DNA of 64,000 nucleotides from Pirellulaceae bacterium (GCA_028280445.1 JANQLU010000021.1:21195-85194); one strand, 5' to 3'; shown: positions 8,066-18,800, numbered from the stretch's first letter. Notes: generated by a model from the letters alone, not told the origin. Numbers and translations are program-made.

Positions 8066-9670
8066 TTATTTTTCTGACAACAGATCTTTGACAGCCTCGG
8101 TTTCCAATTTTGTCGGTGCGGGAATTCGGAAAACGGGAAAGTCGCCGTCTTTTTTCATGTCGTCATCGAAAAAATTCCAAGTGACCAGGCCGTCTGCCGA
8201 TTCCGGTTCAAGCATGTAGGCGGCGAGTCGACCGAGTGGCTGTCCTGTTTTGACAACAAAGCTGCCTGAAAGGATCGGCAAGCTTGTGGTCTCCAGTTCT
8301 GTTTCGACGTACACCATTCGATGTTTTTGAAACGCTCGCCGCGAGCGCACGATGTTTTTTAAGACATATTTTTCGAGATGTTGAGCATCGGTGTCTTTGC
8401 TGACTTTGACCACTTGCACGCCGTGCCGTAACAAATGATTGACAATTTTTTTATGTTTCGCTTGCAGGACGTAGGCGTAAGGTAACGGTCGCTGCGTTGT
8501 TGGTTCGTATTTCCCTAAAAAGTCGACTTCGTAATCTTTGGGTGTTTTACCGTCGTATCCTTTGATTTTAAATTTCTTGTCAAACTTGACCATTTTTGCG
8601 GCGAGTGGCAATTTGATATCGGCTGGTTTTTCGGAAGCCGTTTTGATGAACTCGTCGCGCGACTTGGCGACGATTTCTTTGATCGTTTTGGTGTTTTCGT
8701 TGGCAAATCGTAAACACTCCAGAACAAATCCGTAGGAAACTTTGATGCGGTCTTTGTAAGAAATATAAGAGTACGCTTCGGACAAAATCCCCAGGCCGCC
8801 CCGCATGCCAAAATATTCTGTGCTGTAACGCGGCTGGTAGCCGTAAGTGGCCCACATGGTTTTTTTGCGATTAAAGTTGCCGTAATAAAAACTGAAGTAG
8901 CCGTGGTTTTTCTCCAGTTGGCGGGTCACCTTGGGCATCATTTGGCCGCGCAAGTATTTGCGAACCATTTCTGGGGCCGCAGGGTTATGTGGAATATCGT
9001 AGGTCAGTCCATACTGATGCACCGAGCCATTGGTGGTGTGGCAGTCGATGAACATTTCCGGGTTGGTTTTGTTGAAATAGGCGACCAGGCTTCGCGCTTC
9101 CGGAGATTCGAGTTTGATAAACTCTCGATTGAGATCCAGTCCCATATTGTTAGGGCGCACTCCCATACCGTCTGCGGGCCCCTTTTGGCCGGGGCGGTTT
9201 GTTTTTTTGAATTTGTCATTGCCATCGGCGTTGTAGTTGGGTGCGATGATAATGACCAGGTTTTTCAATAATGGGTGATCGGCGTCCAAGGTTAATTCAC
9301 GTAACAAACGTAGCAACCCTTCCTTGCCAGCACACTCGCCCGAATGAATGTTGCCCAACAGGAATGCGACGGCTCGATCATCAGATTTGCCGATTTCGTA
9401 CGGCGGATTGGCGATGATCGCAGAAACCATGGTTTTGCCTGCCACGGTTTTTCCGAAATCATGGCGCGTCACGTGTTTCGCTTTTTTTGCGCAGGTATCT
9501 ACAAATTGGACAACTTCTGCCGAAGTAGACGTTTTTTTGTAGTCGCTTTTTTCAGCAACCGTCGCCAGTTCATTGGCGTCGTTGGAGTTGGGTTGGGCGA
9601 CTGAAATTTGTGGCCATACGAAAGCGATAACAATAATTATGGACCATATTTTCGTCGAAAAATGCGCCAT
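8066..9670 (-). CDS. Secreted M14-family zinc carboxypeptidase
   Basis: A signal peptide at residues 1-25 precedes a peptidase M14 domain. The zinc ligands are visible as HSGE (NIHSGECAGKEG) and the downstream His in IDCHTTNGS. The conserved asparagine-arginine pair appears as LDLNREF. At 534 residues the protein is longer than digestive carboxypeptidases, with a C-terminal extension of about 200 residues that I do not recognise. It probably trims peptides in the periplasm or outside the cell. It heads a minus-strand run with the small gene and the oxidoreductase, and is divergent from the DUF423 gene. Confidence 0.85.
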   Translation of the reverse strand: MAHFSTKIWSIIIVIAFVWPQISVAQPNSNDANELATVAEKSDYKKTSTSAEVVQFVDTCAKKAKHVTRHDFGKTVAGKTMVSAIIANPPYEIGKSDDRAVAFLLGNIHSGECAGKEGLLRLLRELTLDADHPLLKNLVIIIAPNYNADGNDKFKKTNRPGQKGPADGMGVRPNNMGLDLNREFIKLESPEARSLVAYFNKTNPEMFIDCHTTNGSVHQYGLTYDIPHNPAAPEMVRKYLRGQMMPKVTRQLEKNHGYFSFYYGNFNRKKTMWATYGYQPRYSTEYFGMRGGLGILSEAYSYISYKDRIKVSYGFVLECLRFANENTKTIKEIVAKSRDEFIKTASEKPADIKLPLAAKMVKFDKKFKIKGYDGKTPKDYEVDFLGKYEPTTQRPLPYAYVLQAKHKKIVNHLLRHGVQVVKVSKDTDAQHLEKYVLKNIVRSRRAFQKHRMVYVETELETTSLPILSGSFVVKTGQPLGRLAAYMLEPESADGLVTWNFFDDDMKKDGDFPVFRIPAPTKLETEAVKDLLSEK

Positions 9671-9779
9671 GGTTGCGTTCCATTGGTTTTAAAAAGTACA
9701 TTGGGCGGCTTCAAAAAAGCATCGTAGCTGTCGGGCTCTCCACTTTCAACGGTCGACAAATTTTTGTGGGAATTATCAA

Positions 9780-10220
9780 ATGGCAAAACATGGACTTTGG
9801 ATTGGCGCGTTGATGGGATTGTCGGCGGTGATTTTTGGCACATTTGGGGCCCATGGCTTAGAGACAATGCTGGGCGGCTCGGAAGCGTTGTCGGCCGAGG
9901 AGTTGGCCAAACGACACGACAACTGGGCAATTGGCGTACGCTATTTGATGTACCACGCCATTGTTGTTTTTATCATTGGGATGATGGGTCAATTCAATCG
10001 TCATCAAGCGCTCACTGTGGCGCTATACTTGCTGACCGGCGGCACTGTGATTTTTTCCGGGGCGTTGTTTGTCTTGACACTGACCGGCATGAAATGGCTC
10101 GGCATGGTCGCACCCATTGGTGGTGTCGGTATGACTCTCGGTTGGGCGGCACTGGTCATGGTGGGCTGGGCTGCCACGCAACCGAAAAAGAAGAAAAAGA
10201 AGAAAGAACAAACCAACTGA
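9780..10220 (+). CDS. DUF423 (YgdD-like) inner-membrane protein
   Basis: This 146-residue protein has four predicted membrane helices. The DUF423 signature is present as GLSAVIFGTFGAHGL near the N-terminus and LMYHAIVVFIIG in the middle. The function of the family is unknown. The C-terminus ends in a run of lysines (KKKKKKKEQTN), which would sit on the cytoplasmic side. A GGGA element precedes the ATG. The EboE-like gene follows after 35 bases on the same strand. Confidence 0.85.
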   Translation: MAKHGLWIGALMGLSAVIFGTFGAHGLETMLGGSEALSAEELAKRHDNWAIGVRYLMYHAIVVFIIGMMGQFNRHQALTVALYLLTGGTVIFSGALFVLTLTGMKWLGMVAPIGGVGMTLGWAALVMVGWAATQPKKKKKKKEQTN

Positions 10221-10255
10221 CGCTTCTAAAATTCCGGCAAACGTAATCCCATTTT

Positions 10256-11428
10256 TTGTTTTCAATCGTGTTTGAAAAATATCCACTGGCGTATTGCATG
10301 AATGTTCATCCAACGATGGACTTCGAGGGATTATGTCAAAACATTGAAAAAAAAGCGGTTCAGGTGCGCCGCGAATTGCGAAACTTGGGCGTCGATCGAC
10401 CGATGGGATTGGGGCTTTGGATTCCAGCGGACGTGGCGTTTTCGATAGGCCAAGCCGAACTGGATCGCCTACGAACGGTTTTGGAGAACAACGAATTTCT
10501 CGCTTTTACATTCAACGGTTTTCCATACGGCAATTTTCATCAAGCGGTTGTTAAAAAAGAAGTTTATAAACCAACTTGGGCCGAGGCATCGCGTTTGGAA
10601 TACACCCAACGGTTGATCGAAATTATGCACCAGGTTTTACCGTCGGGTTTTGACGGCAGCATTTCAACGTTGCCACTAGGCTGGCCTGATGAGTCCAACG
10701 ATGGAGCCGGGAGCCGAACGAATGCGAACGATGATTTTTTTCGCAAGTGCAGTGAAAATTTGGTGGCCGTTTCCAATTCGTTAAACGATCTGGCTGAACG
10801 TTCAGGTCGCCATATTGCGATTTGTATTGAACCTGAGCCGGGTTGTATTCTGGATACGGCAGACGACATGATCCGATTTTTTTCGGATTGGATCTTTCAA
10901 ATTGGCGAGGGGTACGGACGCTACATCAAAATTTGTCACGATGTCTGTCATAGTTCGGTGATGCGAGAAAATCAGGTGGAGGTGATTGAGAATTACAACA
11001 AAGCGGGGGTCGAGATCGGCAAAGTTCAAGTTTCCGCAGCACCTCAAGTTGTTTTTGCAGATGATGGGCTAAATAGTGAGCGGTTGCAGCAATTGGCCGA
11101 ATTTGCCGAACCGAAATACTTGCATCAAACATCGACTGATTCAGACGGTTTGGTCGAAGATCTTGCGTTGGCCTTGGAAAACTGTCAGCCGACAGGTCGG
11201 TGGGTCGCTCATTTTCATGTGCCAGTTTTTTTGCCAGATCTCGGTTTGATCGAAACAACGCAGAACGAAATATTTGACGCGGTACTTGCGTTGCAAAAAT
11301 ATTCTGCCGTTCAGCATTTTGAGATAGAAACGTACGCCTGGAACGTGTTTCCGCAGAACACATTTGATAGTGTCGAAGCTGGAATCGCGCAAGAACTCAA
11401 GTGGTTTTTTGACAGTTTCGCCAAGTAG
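10256..11428 (+). CDS. EboE-like TIM-barrel protein (metabolite traffic protein family)
   Basis: The N-terminal YCMNVHPTMDFEG matches the YCTNVHPG opening of the EboE family, and the rest reads as a xylose-isomerase-like TIM barrel (GLGLWIP, FNGFPYGNF, CIEPEPGCIL, CHDVCHSSV). EboE belongs to the ebo cluster, which other bacteria use with a UbiA-like prenyltransferase to move metabolites to the periplasm. No other ebo gene is in the window. The start is uncertain: TTG at 10256 or GTG at 10268 both precede the conserved motif, and neither has a strong ribosome site. The stop TAG is supplied by the family B repeat that begins at 11426. Confidence 0.75.
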   Translation: MFSIVFEKYPLAYCMNVHPTMDFEGLCQNIEKKAVQVRRELRNLGVDRPMGLGLWIPADVAFSIGQAELDRLRTVLENNEFLAFTFNGFPYGNFHQAVVKKEVYKPTWAEASRLEYTQRLIEIMHQVLPSGFDGSISTLPLGWPDESNDGAGSRTNANDDFFRKCSENLVAVSNSLNDLAERSGRHIAICIEPEPGCILDTADDMIRFFSDWIFQIGEGYGRYIKICHDVCHSSVMRENQVEVIENYNKAGVEIGKVQVSAAPQVVFADDGLNSERLQQLAEFAEPKYLHQTSTDSDGLVEDLALALENCQPTGRWVAHFHVPVFLPDLGLIETTQNEIFDAVLALQKYSAVQHFEIETYAWNVFPQNTFDSVEAGIAQELKWFFDSFAK

Positions 11429-11701
11429 GGCCGGTTCCACCGGCCATCTAAAAAGTCGGGTGCCACTGGCTCCGCCAGTGATTTGCGCATTGAATCACAG
11501 TTGTAGTTCAATTGAAGTACTTAACAACCAACCAATATCCATTCTCAGCACTGACGCGGCGAGTGGCACCCGCGACAGGCAGTATTATGGATGGGCTCGA
11601 ATCTTGCGAGCACGAAGCGCCAGCGAGTAGTTTTATGCAGTCCCTCGCTCACGCTTCGGGTTATGATTTTTGGATTGGCCGGTGGGAACCGGCCCTACTT
11701 G
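11426..11701. repeat. Cluster of family B, D and C palindromes
   Basis: The gap between the EboE-like gene and the convergent cupin gene is mostly repeat. A family B half starts at 11426, whose TAG is also the stop codon. A family D element (GGTGCCACTGGC) lies near 11458-11485. A family C pair covers about 11606-11664, and a second family B half covers 11672-11699. No gene is visible. Confidence 0.8.
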
Positions 11702-11703
11702 TA

Positions 11704-12147
11704 TCAAGGATTCTTGCCCGGTTTGGCTTTGGAAAAGAAAACCAGCAACGTTAAATCTTCTTCGATGTCGTGAAAGAAATGTTTTTCCTTGGCGGCGACA
11801 AACAAAATGGCGCCAGGTTTGCAGTCGTAACTTTTGTCATTAATTTTTAGCTTGGCCTTGCCGCTTTGCACGTAATACACCTCGTCTTCGAGATGCGGAC
11901 TTTGTGTGTCTTTGGAGCCAGCTTTCAAATGATAAACACCACAATGCATGGTGGAGTTGTTCAAGAATGAATGGTAGCGTGTTTTCTTTTTCGCGCGAAT
12001 TTTGTCCAGCTCGTCGATATGGAACAGGCGTTGATCTTTTGTGTTTTTTTCCTGCATAGCGCTCTCGTGGTTGGGTTCATAAGAAGAAGCAAAAAAGCAA
12101 GTGCCTAAGACTGCTGTTAATACGGGGATCGCAATGAGAATTTTCAT
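11704..12147 (-). CDS. Secreted single-domain cupin
   Basis: The product is 147 residues, with an N-terminal hydrophobic signal at about 3-20 that is probably cleaved. A cupin barrel follows. The metal-binding residues are partly visible in motif 1 (SPHLEDEVYYVQSGKAKL, with His and Glu) and motif 2 (PGAILFVAAKEKHFFHD, with His). The lone cupin could bind a metal and a small acid or sugar; no reaction can be named. The ATG has GGAG about ten bases upstream. It stands alone on the minus strand. Confidence 0.75.
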   Translation of the reverse strand: MKILIAIPVLTAVLGTCFFASSYEPNHESAMQEKNTKDQRLFHIDELDKIRAKKKTRYHSFLNNSTMHCGVYHLKAGSKDTQSPHLEDEVYYVQSGKAKLKINDKSYDCKPGAILFVAAKEKHFFHDIEEDLTLLVFFSKAKPGKNP

Positions 12148-12312
12148 GAGCCTGCTCCATTAAAAGAAAAAATGACTTTTTCAACATTCTACCAAAACGT
12201 GTGAAGCGTTGGTGATTGACTGTGAAAGGCGGCATGGCGTCTGTGCTGCAAGTTACACTGCGCCAGTTGGTGGTATTGGGGAATGCGTTGGTAATGTTGG
12301 AATAGAACGGGG

Positions 12313-12466
12313 CTCACGCAGAGGCGCAGAGACGCAGAGGTGTTGCTCGTTATTCGTGGAAGTATTGGTAAGAGTGTTTTCTGATCTTTGATGTAGAACT
12401 CGGTTTGTCAGCATCTCCCCTTTCATCATTTTTTGTCTTCTCTGCGCCTCCGCGTCTCTGCGTGAG
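12313..12466. repeat. Family E inverted repeat
   Basis: The arms at 12313-12340 and 12437-12466 read CACGCAGAGGCGCAGAGACG and its near complement, enclosing about 95 bases. The structure is the same as at 6308-6465. Confidence 0.8.
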
Positions 12467-12500
12467 TCCCCATTCCCCTCGAAGCGTATTCGATCGCAAC

Positions 12501-12530
12501 AAAAAAAGCCTGCCTCAAATGAGACAGGCT
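12501..12530 (-). terminator. Rho-independent terminator after the sigma factor gene
   Basis: Read on the minus strand, an 11-bp stem (AGCCTGTCTCA with TGAGGCAGGCT, one G-U pair) with a two-base loop is followed by seven T. It lies about 35 bases past the stop codon of the sigma factor gene. Confidence 0.85.
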
Positions 12531-12564
12531 TGCGGAGAAAAACATGTATTGATTGCAGCGTTGG

Positions 12565-13356
12565 TTAACCCGTTTTTGCAAATTCAACTCGGCGACGATT
12601 GAGTTGTTGTTGCAGACGATTGACAATGCTGCTGTGCATCTGGCTAACGCGACTTTCACTCAAATCGAGCGTCGCACCAATTTCTTTCATCGTCAGTTCT
12701 TCGTAGTAGTAAAGGATAATGATCAATCGTTCATTGCGATTGAGTCCTTTGGTAACCAGTCGCATCAAATCATTTTTTTGAATGCGGCGGGTGGGATCTT
12801 CCCCTTTTTTGTCTTCGAGGATATCGATTTCTCGAACGTCTTTATAGCTATCAGTTTCATACCAGCGTTTGTTGAGACTGACCAAATTGACAGCATTGGC
12901 GTCCATGATCATTTTTTCGAGTTCTTTTTGAGTCAGGCCCATGTATTCACCTAACTCTTCCTCGGTCGGCGCTCGTCCGTGTTGTGTTTCCAGCGCTTTG
13001 GTCGCTTGAGCAAGTTTGCTGGCTTTGGAACGTACCAATCGTGGCACCCAGTCCATGGTTCGCAGTTCATCGAGCATAGCGCCGCGAATTCGCGGAACAC
13101 AATACGTTTCGAATTTAACGCCGCGATTCAGATCAAACGCGTCGATCGCGTCCATCAAACCAAAAACGCCAGCAGAAATCAGGTCGTCCAACTCGACGCC
13201 GTCAGGCAAGCGTTGCCAGATTCTTTCACCGTTGTACTTGACGAGCGGAAAATAGCGTTCCATCAAACGATTTCGAAGATCCTTGTTGGTTGGATCTTTT
13301 TTGTATTCTTGCCAAACTTGCTGGATATCATCAGCTTGTGCGACAGATTGAGCCAT
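12565..13356 (-). CDS. fliA: FliA/WhiG-family RNA polymerase sigma factor
   Basis: This sigma-70-family factor has region 2 (LVKYNGERIW, DDLISAGVFGLMDAIDAFD, KFETYCVPRIRGAMLDELR), region 3 (APTEEELGEYMGLT) and region 4 (LTMKEIGATLDLSESRVSQMHSS, split by an HTH). The RGAMLDELR stretch is typical of the flagellar FliA/SigD group. It probably directs RNA polymerase to late flagellar or motility promoters. GGAGG sits seven bases before the ATG at 13356, so I prefer that start to one four codons upstream. It lies about 200 bases downstream of flhA on the same strand, and a terminator follows it. No anti-sigma factor FlgM is visible nearby. Confidence 0.88.
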   Translation of the reverse strand: MAQSVAQADDIQQVWQEYKKDPTNKDLRNRLMERYFPLVKYNGERIWQRLPDGVELDDLISAGVFGLMDAIDAFDLNRGVKFETYCVPRIRGAMLDELRTMDWVPRLVRSKASKLAQATKALETQHGRAPTEEELGEYMGLTQKELEKMIMDANAVNLVSLNKRWYETDSYKDVREIDILEDKKGEDPTRRIQKNDLMRLVTKGLNRNERLIIILYYYEELTMKEIGATLDLSESRVSQMHSSIVNRLQQQLNRRRVEFAKTG

Positions 13357-13576
13357 GCAATCCTCCATGATTGAACTTGGCTTTGCAAATAATCGGTTAA
13401 TTCATCCCAGGGGAGATGAAACAATAGTTTTCTTGGTCTTTCGAAACGGCGTTTAAGCCATTCGATGCTGTACCAACTCTCTTTATCGGAAATCGACTCG
13501 CCAACTCTAGATCAAAATTACCGATTTTTTTTCTTAATCAGATTTTGACCGTTGAAAAGTGAGTATTCCCAATAAA

Positions 13577-15652
13577 TTAACATGCGTCACTAAAGCCAGC
13601 TGCAGTCAGTTGGACCGTCGTTAGCGGCACCACGTTGATGTCTGGCGTCAGCTCAGATGTACTCAAAATTACAAGTCCGGGCATCGATTCTGCAATCAAT
13701 GCGCGAACCGTGGGTCGGTTTGCTGGGGAAACCAATACGACGGGGGCGATACCGGATTCCGTAATGTTCTGGGATTCCATTTCGATTTGCGAAATGATCA
13801 ATTCTCGTTCGCTGGCGGGTAGCGTGCTTTTGAGTTGTTCGTCAATCCACTCAAAATGGTCGGTCAGCAATTCCTCGAGCTCTGCGGAGAATTGGAGAAC
13901 GTTGAGGTTAGACTGGCGATCGGCAAACGTACTGGAAATTTGCGGGGCAAGTTTTTGGCGAACCGATTCAATCAATTCAACGCGGGACAAATCTTGTCGT
14001 GCTAGATCGCCCAGGGATTCGAGAATGATTTCCAGATGTCGGATCGAAATCGACTCTCGCAACAACGTTTGCAAGACGTTTTGAACGTCGGCCAAGCGGA
14101 ATTGATTGGGGATTAACTCTTCGACGATCGTCGGCGATTTTCGTTTGACTTCATTGATCAGATGGCCCGTTGCCTCTCGCGTCAAAATCAAATCGGCACT
14201 TCGTCGCGACACCGTTGCCAAATGGCTGGCCAATACGGCGGCGGGAACGGAAATCTGGCAACCTTCTTGTTTTGCCATGTCGTGTTGCAACGGGTCAATC
14301 CATTTGGCCGATCGACCGGACAACGGATCAACGGTCATTTGGCCTTCGATCGCATCCAGAGAAGCTGAGCCACTGGCAATGGCAAACAGTTTGTCGGGGA
14401 AAATGGTCCCTTCGGCGATCGGATTGTTAAAGATGCGAATTTTGTAATTGGTGCCGTCCAAAGCCAAATTGTCGCGAACGCGCACTTTGGGGAGGATAAT
14501 TCCCAACTCGGTCGCGATCGATTGTCGGATACGATTGATGCGGTCTAACAAATCACCGCCTGCTGACGGGTCAGCTAGTGGGATCAAATCAATTCCGACT
14601 TCGATTTCCATTGGATCCACGGCCAAATAGTCTTCGATTCGCACTGTCGGTTGTTCTTCGATTGTCGACTCCGACTCATCAGCTGATGACGATTCATGAC
14701 TGGATTGTCGACTGACTAAAAATGCCAACCCCATGCAGCAAGAACCAATCACCAACGATGGCATCATCGGGAGATTGGTAAAAATCAACAAACAAACAAA
14801 TCCACCGGCGACTGCCAACACTTGGGGACGCGAAACCAACTGTGTGACGAAATCGAGTGAGAAATCGCTTTTGCGATTGGTTCGCGTGATCAGCATTCCG
14901 GCTGCAATGGCAATCAAAAACGACGGAATTTGGCTCGCAAGTCCATCGCCAATCGTCAGCTTGGTGAACGTTGCCGTGGCATCGGAGATCGGCATTCCTT
15001 GCATGATTCCGATCAACAAGCCGCCGACAATATTGATTGCCGTGATTACCAGTGCCGCTATGGCATCGCCGCGGACATATTTACTGGCACCGTCCATCGC
15101 CCCGTAAAAATCTGATTCGTGAGCCAGTTGGTCACGTTTCTCAGACGCTTGCTCGGCCGTTATATTTCCCGACGACAGTTCTGCATCGATGGCCATTTGT
15201 TTGCCTGGCAAACTGTCGAGCAGAAATCGCGCTGCAACTTCACTGATTCGAGTCGAACCTTTGGTGATCACAACAAATTGAATGACCAAGATGACCAAAA
15301 AGATCACGGCACCGACAATGATGTTGTCAGCCGAAACAAATTGTCCAAAACCTTGGATGACGCCACCGGCCGCAGCGACCCCTTCGTGGCCATGTGACAA
15401 AATTTGACGAGTCGTGGCGACATTGATGACCAATCGACCCAGTGTCGCGGCGAGCAACATGGACGGGAATACGCTGAATTCCAAAGGCGTTTTAATATTC
15501 AGCGTGGTCAACAACACAATGACAGCTAGCGTGATATTGGCGATCAGTAGCAAGTCGATCAAAACGACCGGCAGTGGCACCAATAGCACCATGACGGCTG
15601 CGACAATCCCAATCGGCAGTATCAGGTTTCTGAAATTGGTTCTTGATTCCAC
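13577..15652 (-). CDS. flhA: Flagellar export gate protein FlhA
   Basis: FlhA forms the nonameric export gate of the flagellar type III secretion system. The N-terminal half has eight predicted membrane helices with the family motifs PLEFSVFPSMLLAATLGRL and the FHIPEP signature region (YVRGDAIAALVITAINIVGG). The soluble C-terminal half (from about residue 330) shows GIDLIPLADPSAGGDLLDRI and ATGHLINEVK. The length of 691 is normal for the family. The start is GTG and lacks an obvious Shine-Dalgarno site. The fliA gene follows on the same strand without the flhF/flhG pair often found between them. Confidence 0.95.
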   Translation of the reverse strand: MESRTNFRNLILPIGIVAAVMVLLVPLPVVLIDLLLIANITLAVIVLLTTLNIKTPLEFSVFPSMLLAATLGRLVINVATTRQILSHGHEGVAAAGGVIQGFGQFVSADNIIVGAVIFLVILVIQFVVITKGSTRISEVAARFLLDSLPGKQMAIDAELSSGNITAEQASEKRDQLAHESDFYGAMDGASKYVRGDAIAALVITAINIVGGLLIGIMQGMPISDATATFTKLTIGDGLASQIPSFLIAIAAGMLITRTNRKSDFSLDFVTQLVSRPQVLAVAGGFVCLLIFTNLPMMPSLVIGSCCMGLAFLVSRQSSHESSSADESESTIEEQPTVRIEDYLAVDPMEIEVGIDLIPLADPSAGGDLLDRINRIRQSIATELGIILPKVRVRDNLALDGTNYKIRIFNNPIAEGTIFPDKLFAIASGSASLDAIEGQMTVDPLSGRSAKWIDPLQHDMAKQEGCQISVPAAVLASHLATVSRRSADLILTREATGHLINEVKRKSPTIVEELIPNQFRLADVQNVLQTLLRESISIRHLEIILESLGDLARQDLSRVELIESVRQKLAPQISSTFADRQSNLNVLQFSAELEELLTDHFEWIDEQLKSTLPASERELIISQIEMESQNITESGIAPVVLVSPANRPTVRALIAESMPGLVILSTSELTPDINVVPLTTVQLTAAGFSDAC

Positions 15653-15866
15653 GAGGCGTCGTTTGTTCGAGACCGAAAAAAACTGCGAACAGAAAACCTG
15701 TCCGCGATCTACAGGGGTCGAAGGTTAGAAAAACAAACAAATTTCGTCTAGTTCGTTTTTTCGCCGAATTTTTAGGGAACAATCTAAAACAAACCGCTGT
15801 CAACATTTCGCGGTTGCTGGCAAAATACATAGATTAATTGATTAATTTCCCAACTTTGATTTACCT

Positions 15867-18800
15867 ATGACCCGAATTGCGAATCTAATCTGTTTCCTGA
15901 CGGTTTTTAGCATTTCTTTCCCCGCCGCTGGGCAAGAGTGGCGCAAAGTGCCCCCGCCGCAGAAGCCTAAAATTGCTGCTGCCAGCAACGAAGGCGAACT
16001 TGCTATCAAAAATTTCAAGGTCCCGGAAGGCTGGAAAGTCAAATTGTTTGCAGCGGAACCGGAAGTGGCCAATCCCGTCAGTTTTCATGTCGATTCACAG
16101 GGCCGCGTGTTCGTCGTTGAATCATTTCGCCAGGAACGAGGCGTTGAAGACAATCGCAACCACCGCGAGTGGTTGGTCGAAGATATTGCGGCCAAAACGA
16201 TTGCCGATCGGCTGGCCTACATCCGAAAACATCTGAAAGACAAAGCGGTCAATTACACGAAACAGGCTGACCGCATCCGATTGTTGCTCGATACCGATGG
16301 CGATGGCCGCGCTGACAAAAATACGATTTTCAGCTCGGGCTACAACACCATTTTGTCCGGCAGCGGGGCAGGCGTTCTGAGTTATCGTGGCAATGTTTAT
16401 TTCACGTGTATTCCAGATCTTTGGATGCTCAAGGATCAAAATAACGACGGGATTGCCGATGAAAAATTGCTGATGAGTAGCGGGTACGGTGTCCGATTCG
16501 CTTTTCGCGGACACGATTTGCACGGGTTAATCGTCGGTCCGGACGGTCGATTGTATTTCAGCATCGGTGATCGCGGCTACGATTTGGGAAATGGGATCGC
16601 CGATCCTGCGTCCGGCGCTGTTTTTCGTTGCGATCTCGATGGTCAGAATTTGGAAGTTATTGCCACCGGTCTGCGAAATCCGCAAGAGTTGGCATTTGAC
16701 GACTACGGAAATCTGTTTACTGGAGACAACAATTCTGACTCCGGTGACAAAGCGCGTTGGGTGTATGTTGTACCGGGCGGTGATACCGGTTGGCGGATGC
16801 ACTATCAATACTTGCCGGATCGCGGGCCGTTTAATCAGGAAAAAATCTGGCACCCCTATGATCCCAAAACAACGCCAGCCTACATTGTGCCTCCGGTTAC
16901 CAATTTGTCAGACGGGCCTTCCGGGTTGGCTTATTATCCCGGCACAGGATTGTCAGAACATTTTCGCGGCCGATTTTTTTTGTGTGACTTTCGAGGCCAA
17001 TCCAGCGTAAGTGGGATTCGAACATTTCGCGTGAAACCCAAAGGGGCGTTTTTTGAAGTTGTCGATCACGAAAAGTCGATTTGGCAAATTTTGCCAACCG
17101 ATTTGCAATTTGGTCCCGACGGAAAAATCTATATCAGCGATTGGGTTCATGGCTGGCAAGGTGAAGGCAAAGGTCGCATTTATACCTTGAGCGATCCGAA
17201 AGCTGATCAGGATTTGATCGCCGAAGTGCAGGCGATTTTGAAAACAGGGGTGAAGACAAAAACCGATATCGAATTGTCCAAATTGTTGGGCCACACTGAT
17301 CGCCGCGTTCGGTTGGAAGCGCAATTTGAATTAGCGTCACGAAAGACAGGCAAGGAATTCTTGCAAAGAGTTGCCCTGAATGAGTCGGGTGAATTGTTGG
17401 CCCGGCTGCATGCCATCTGGGGTTGGGAAATGATCGAGCGAAAAACACTTCGCAGTTTCCTAAACAGAAAAGCGGAACCGGTCGAAAAACGGGCTGATGT
17501 TCAAAAAACGCGGCCATTTAGCGACAAGATGGTCGTCACAACGGCCGCTTCGACGACCATCGAACAATCGCCGCTGGAATTCCTCATCAATTCGCGCAAC
17601 CCGATGGTTCGCGCCGAGGCCATGCGGATTATCGCTGATTTTGGTTTGCCGCTGTGTGATTCGGAATTGGTTGTCCGTCTGTTGGCGGACAAAAACAGCC
17701 GCGTCGTTCGTTTTGCATTAGAGGCACTGCATGTTTTTGGAGATTCAGCACTGACCAAGCATTTGTGCGATGTCATCATCAAAAACGACAACATCGACCC
17801 GATCATTCGACACGCTGCAATCATGGCGCTGGCCAAATCAAATTTGCGGCTGCACCGAGCGATCGTGAATCCGAAAAAGAATTCCGAAATTGACAAACAA
17901 ATTGGCGATGCGAAACCATTGTCATTGGCGACGGTTGCCAAACATGAAAATCCGGCAGTGCGATTGGTCGCGGTCGTGGCTTTACGAAAAATAGCACTTC
18001 AGTTGGCGACGCCATTTTTCGGTCGTTTGCAATCCAAACTGCCTGCGGAGTTGAAACAAATCCTGTTGGAACTCCTCCGCGACAAAGATGTTGCGGTGGC
18101 GACGGAAGCGGCCCGGGCAATCTACGATACCGAGCATCCGCGGACGTCGCTCGAAGAACTTGCCCGGCAGCTCGTTCGGCCTGGAATGTCAGACGCGTTT
18201 TATCGTCGCGCGATTGTCGTCAATTATCGAATGGGCAGCCAGGAAAACGCAGAACGTTTGGTCAAGTTTGCTGCGGATCAGAAATATCCATTGCAGCGAC
18301 GAGTTGATGCAATTCGCTTGCTCAGTCGTTGGTCTGCGGGAACAAAGCTCGATCCGTTTCTAGGCCACTACTGGCCGGTTCAAAAACACGACAGGTCTGT
18401 TGCCAAAAACGCGCTGAATCCCGTAATCACATCGTTGTTGGTTGATGAGCCGGCCATTTCAAACATCGCGGTTGAGGCCGTCACCAAACTCAGGATCAAT
18501 TCCGCTGCCGACACGCTCGTCAAAATCGTCAACGACCAAAAACAGTCGGACGATCGTCGCGGACAAGCTTTGCAGGCGCTTGCACAATTCAAAAACGTGG
18601 ATTTGTCTCAGATGTTGACGGCGGCGTCCAGCAGCAGTGTTTGGCAATTGCGCTCTGCAGCGCTGAAAATTTTGGCCGAACGCAAAAAGCCCGAGGCGAC
18701 CAAGTTGTTCGAGGCGGCGGTCCAGGCCGACGATTACCAGGAACGTCAGGCAGCCTGGCGAATCTCTCATCAGCTGACCGATAAATCATCTATCAAAATG

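Larger units (their letters stand above)
12148..12564. other. Intergenic region with repeat and terminator
   Basis: About 420 bases separate two minus-strand genes. It holds the family E inverted repeat (12313-12466) and the terminator of the sigma factor gene (12501-12530). No further coding sequence is evident. Confidence 0.6.
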
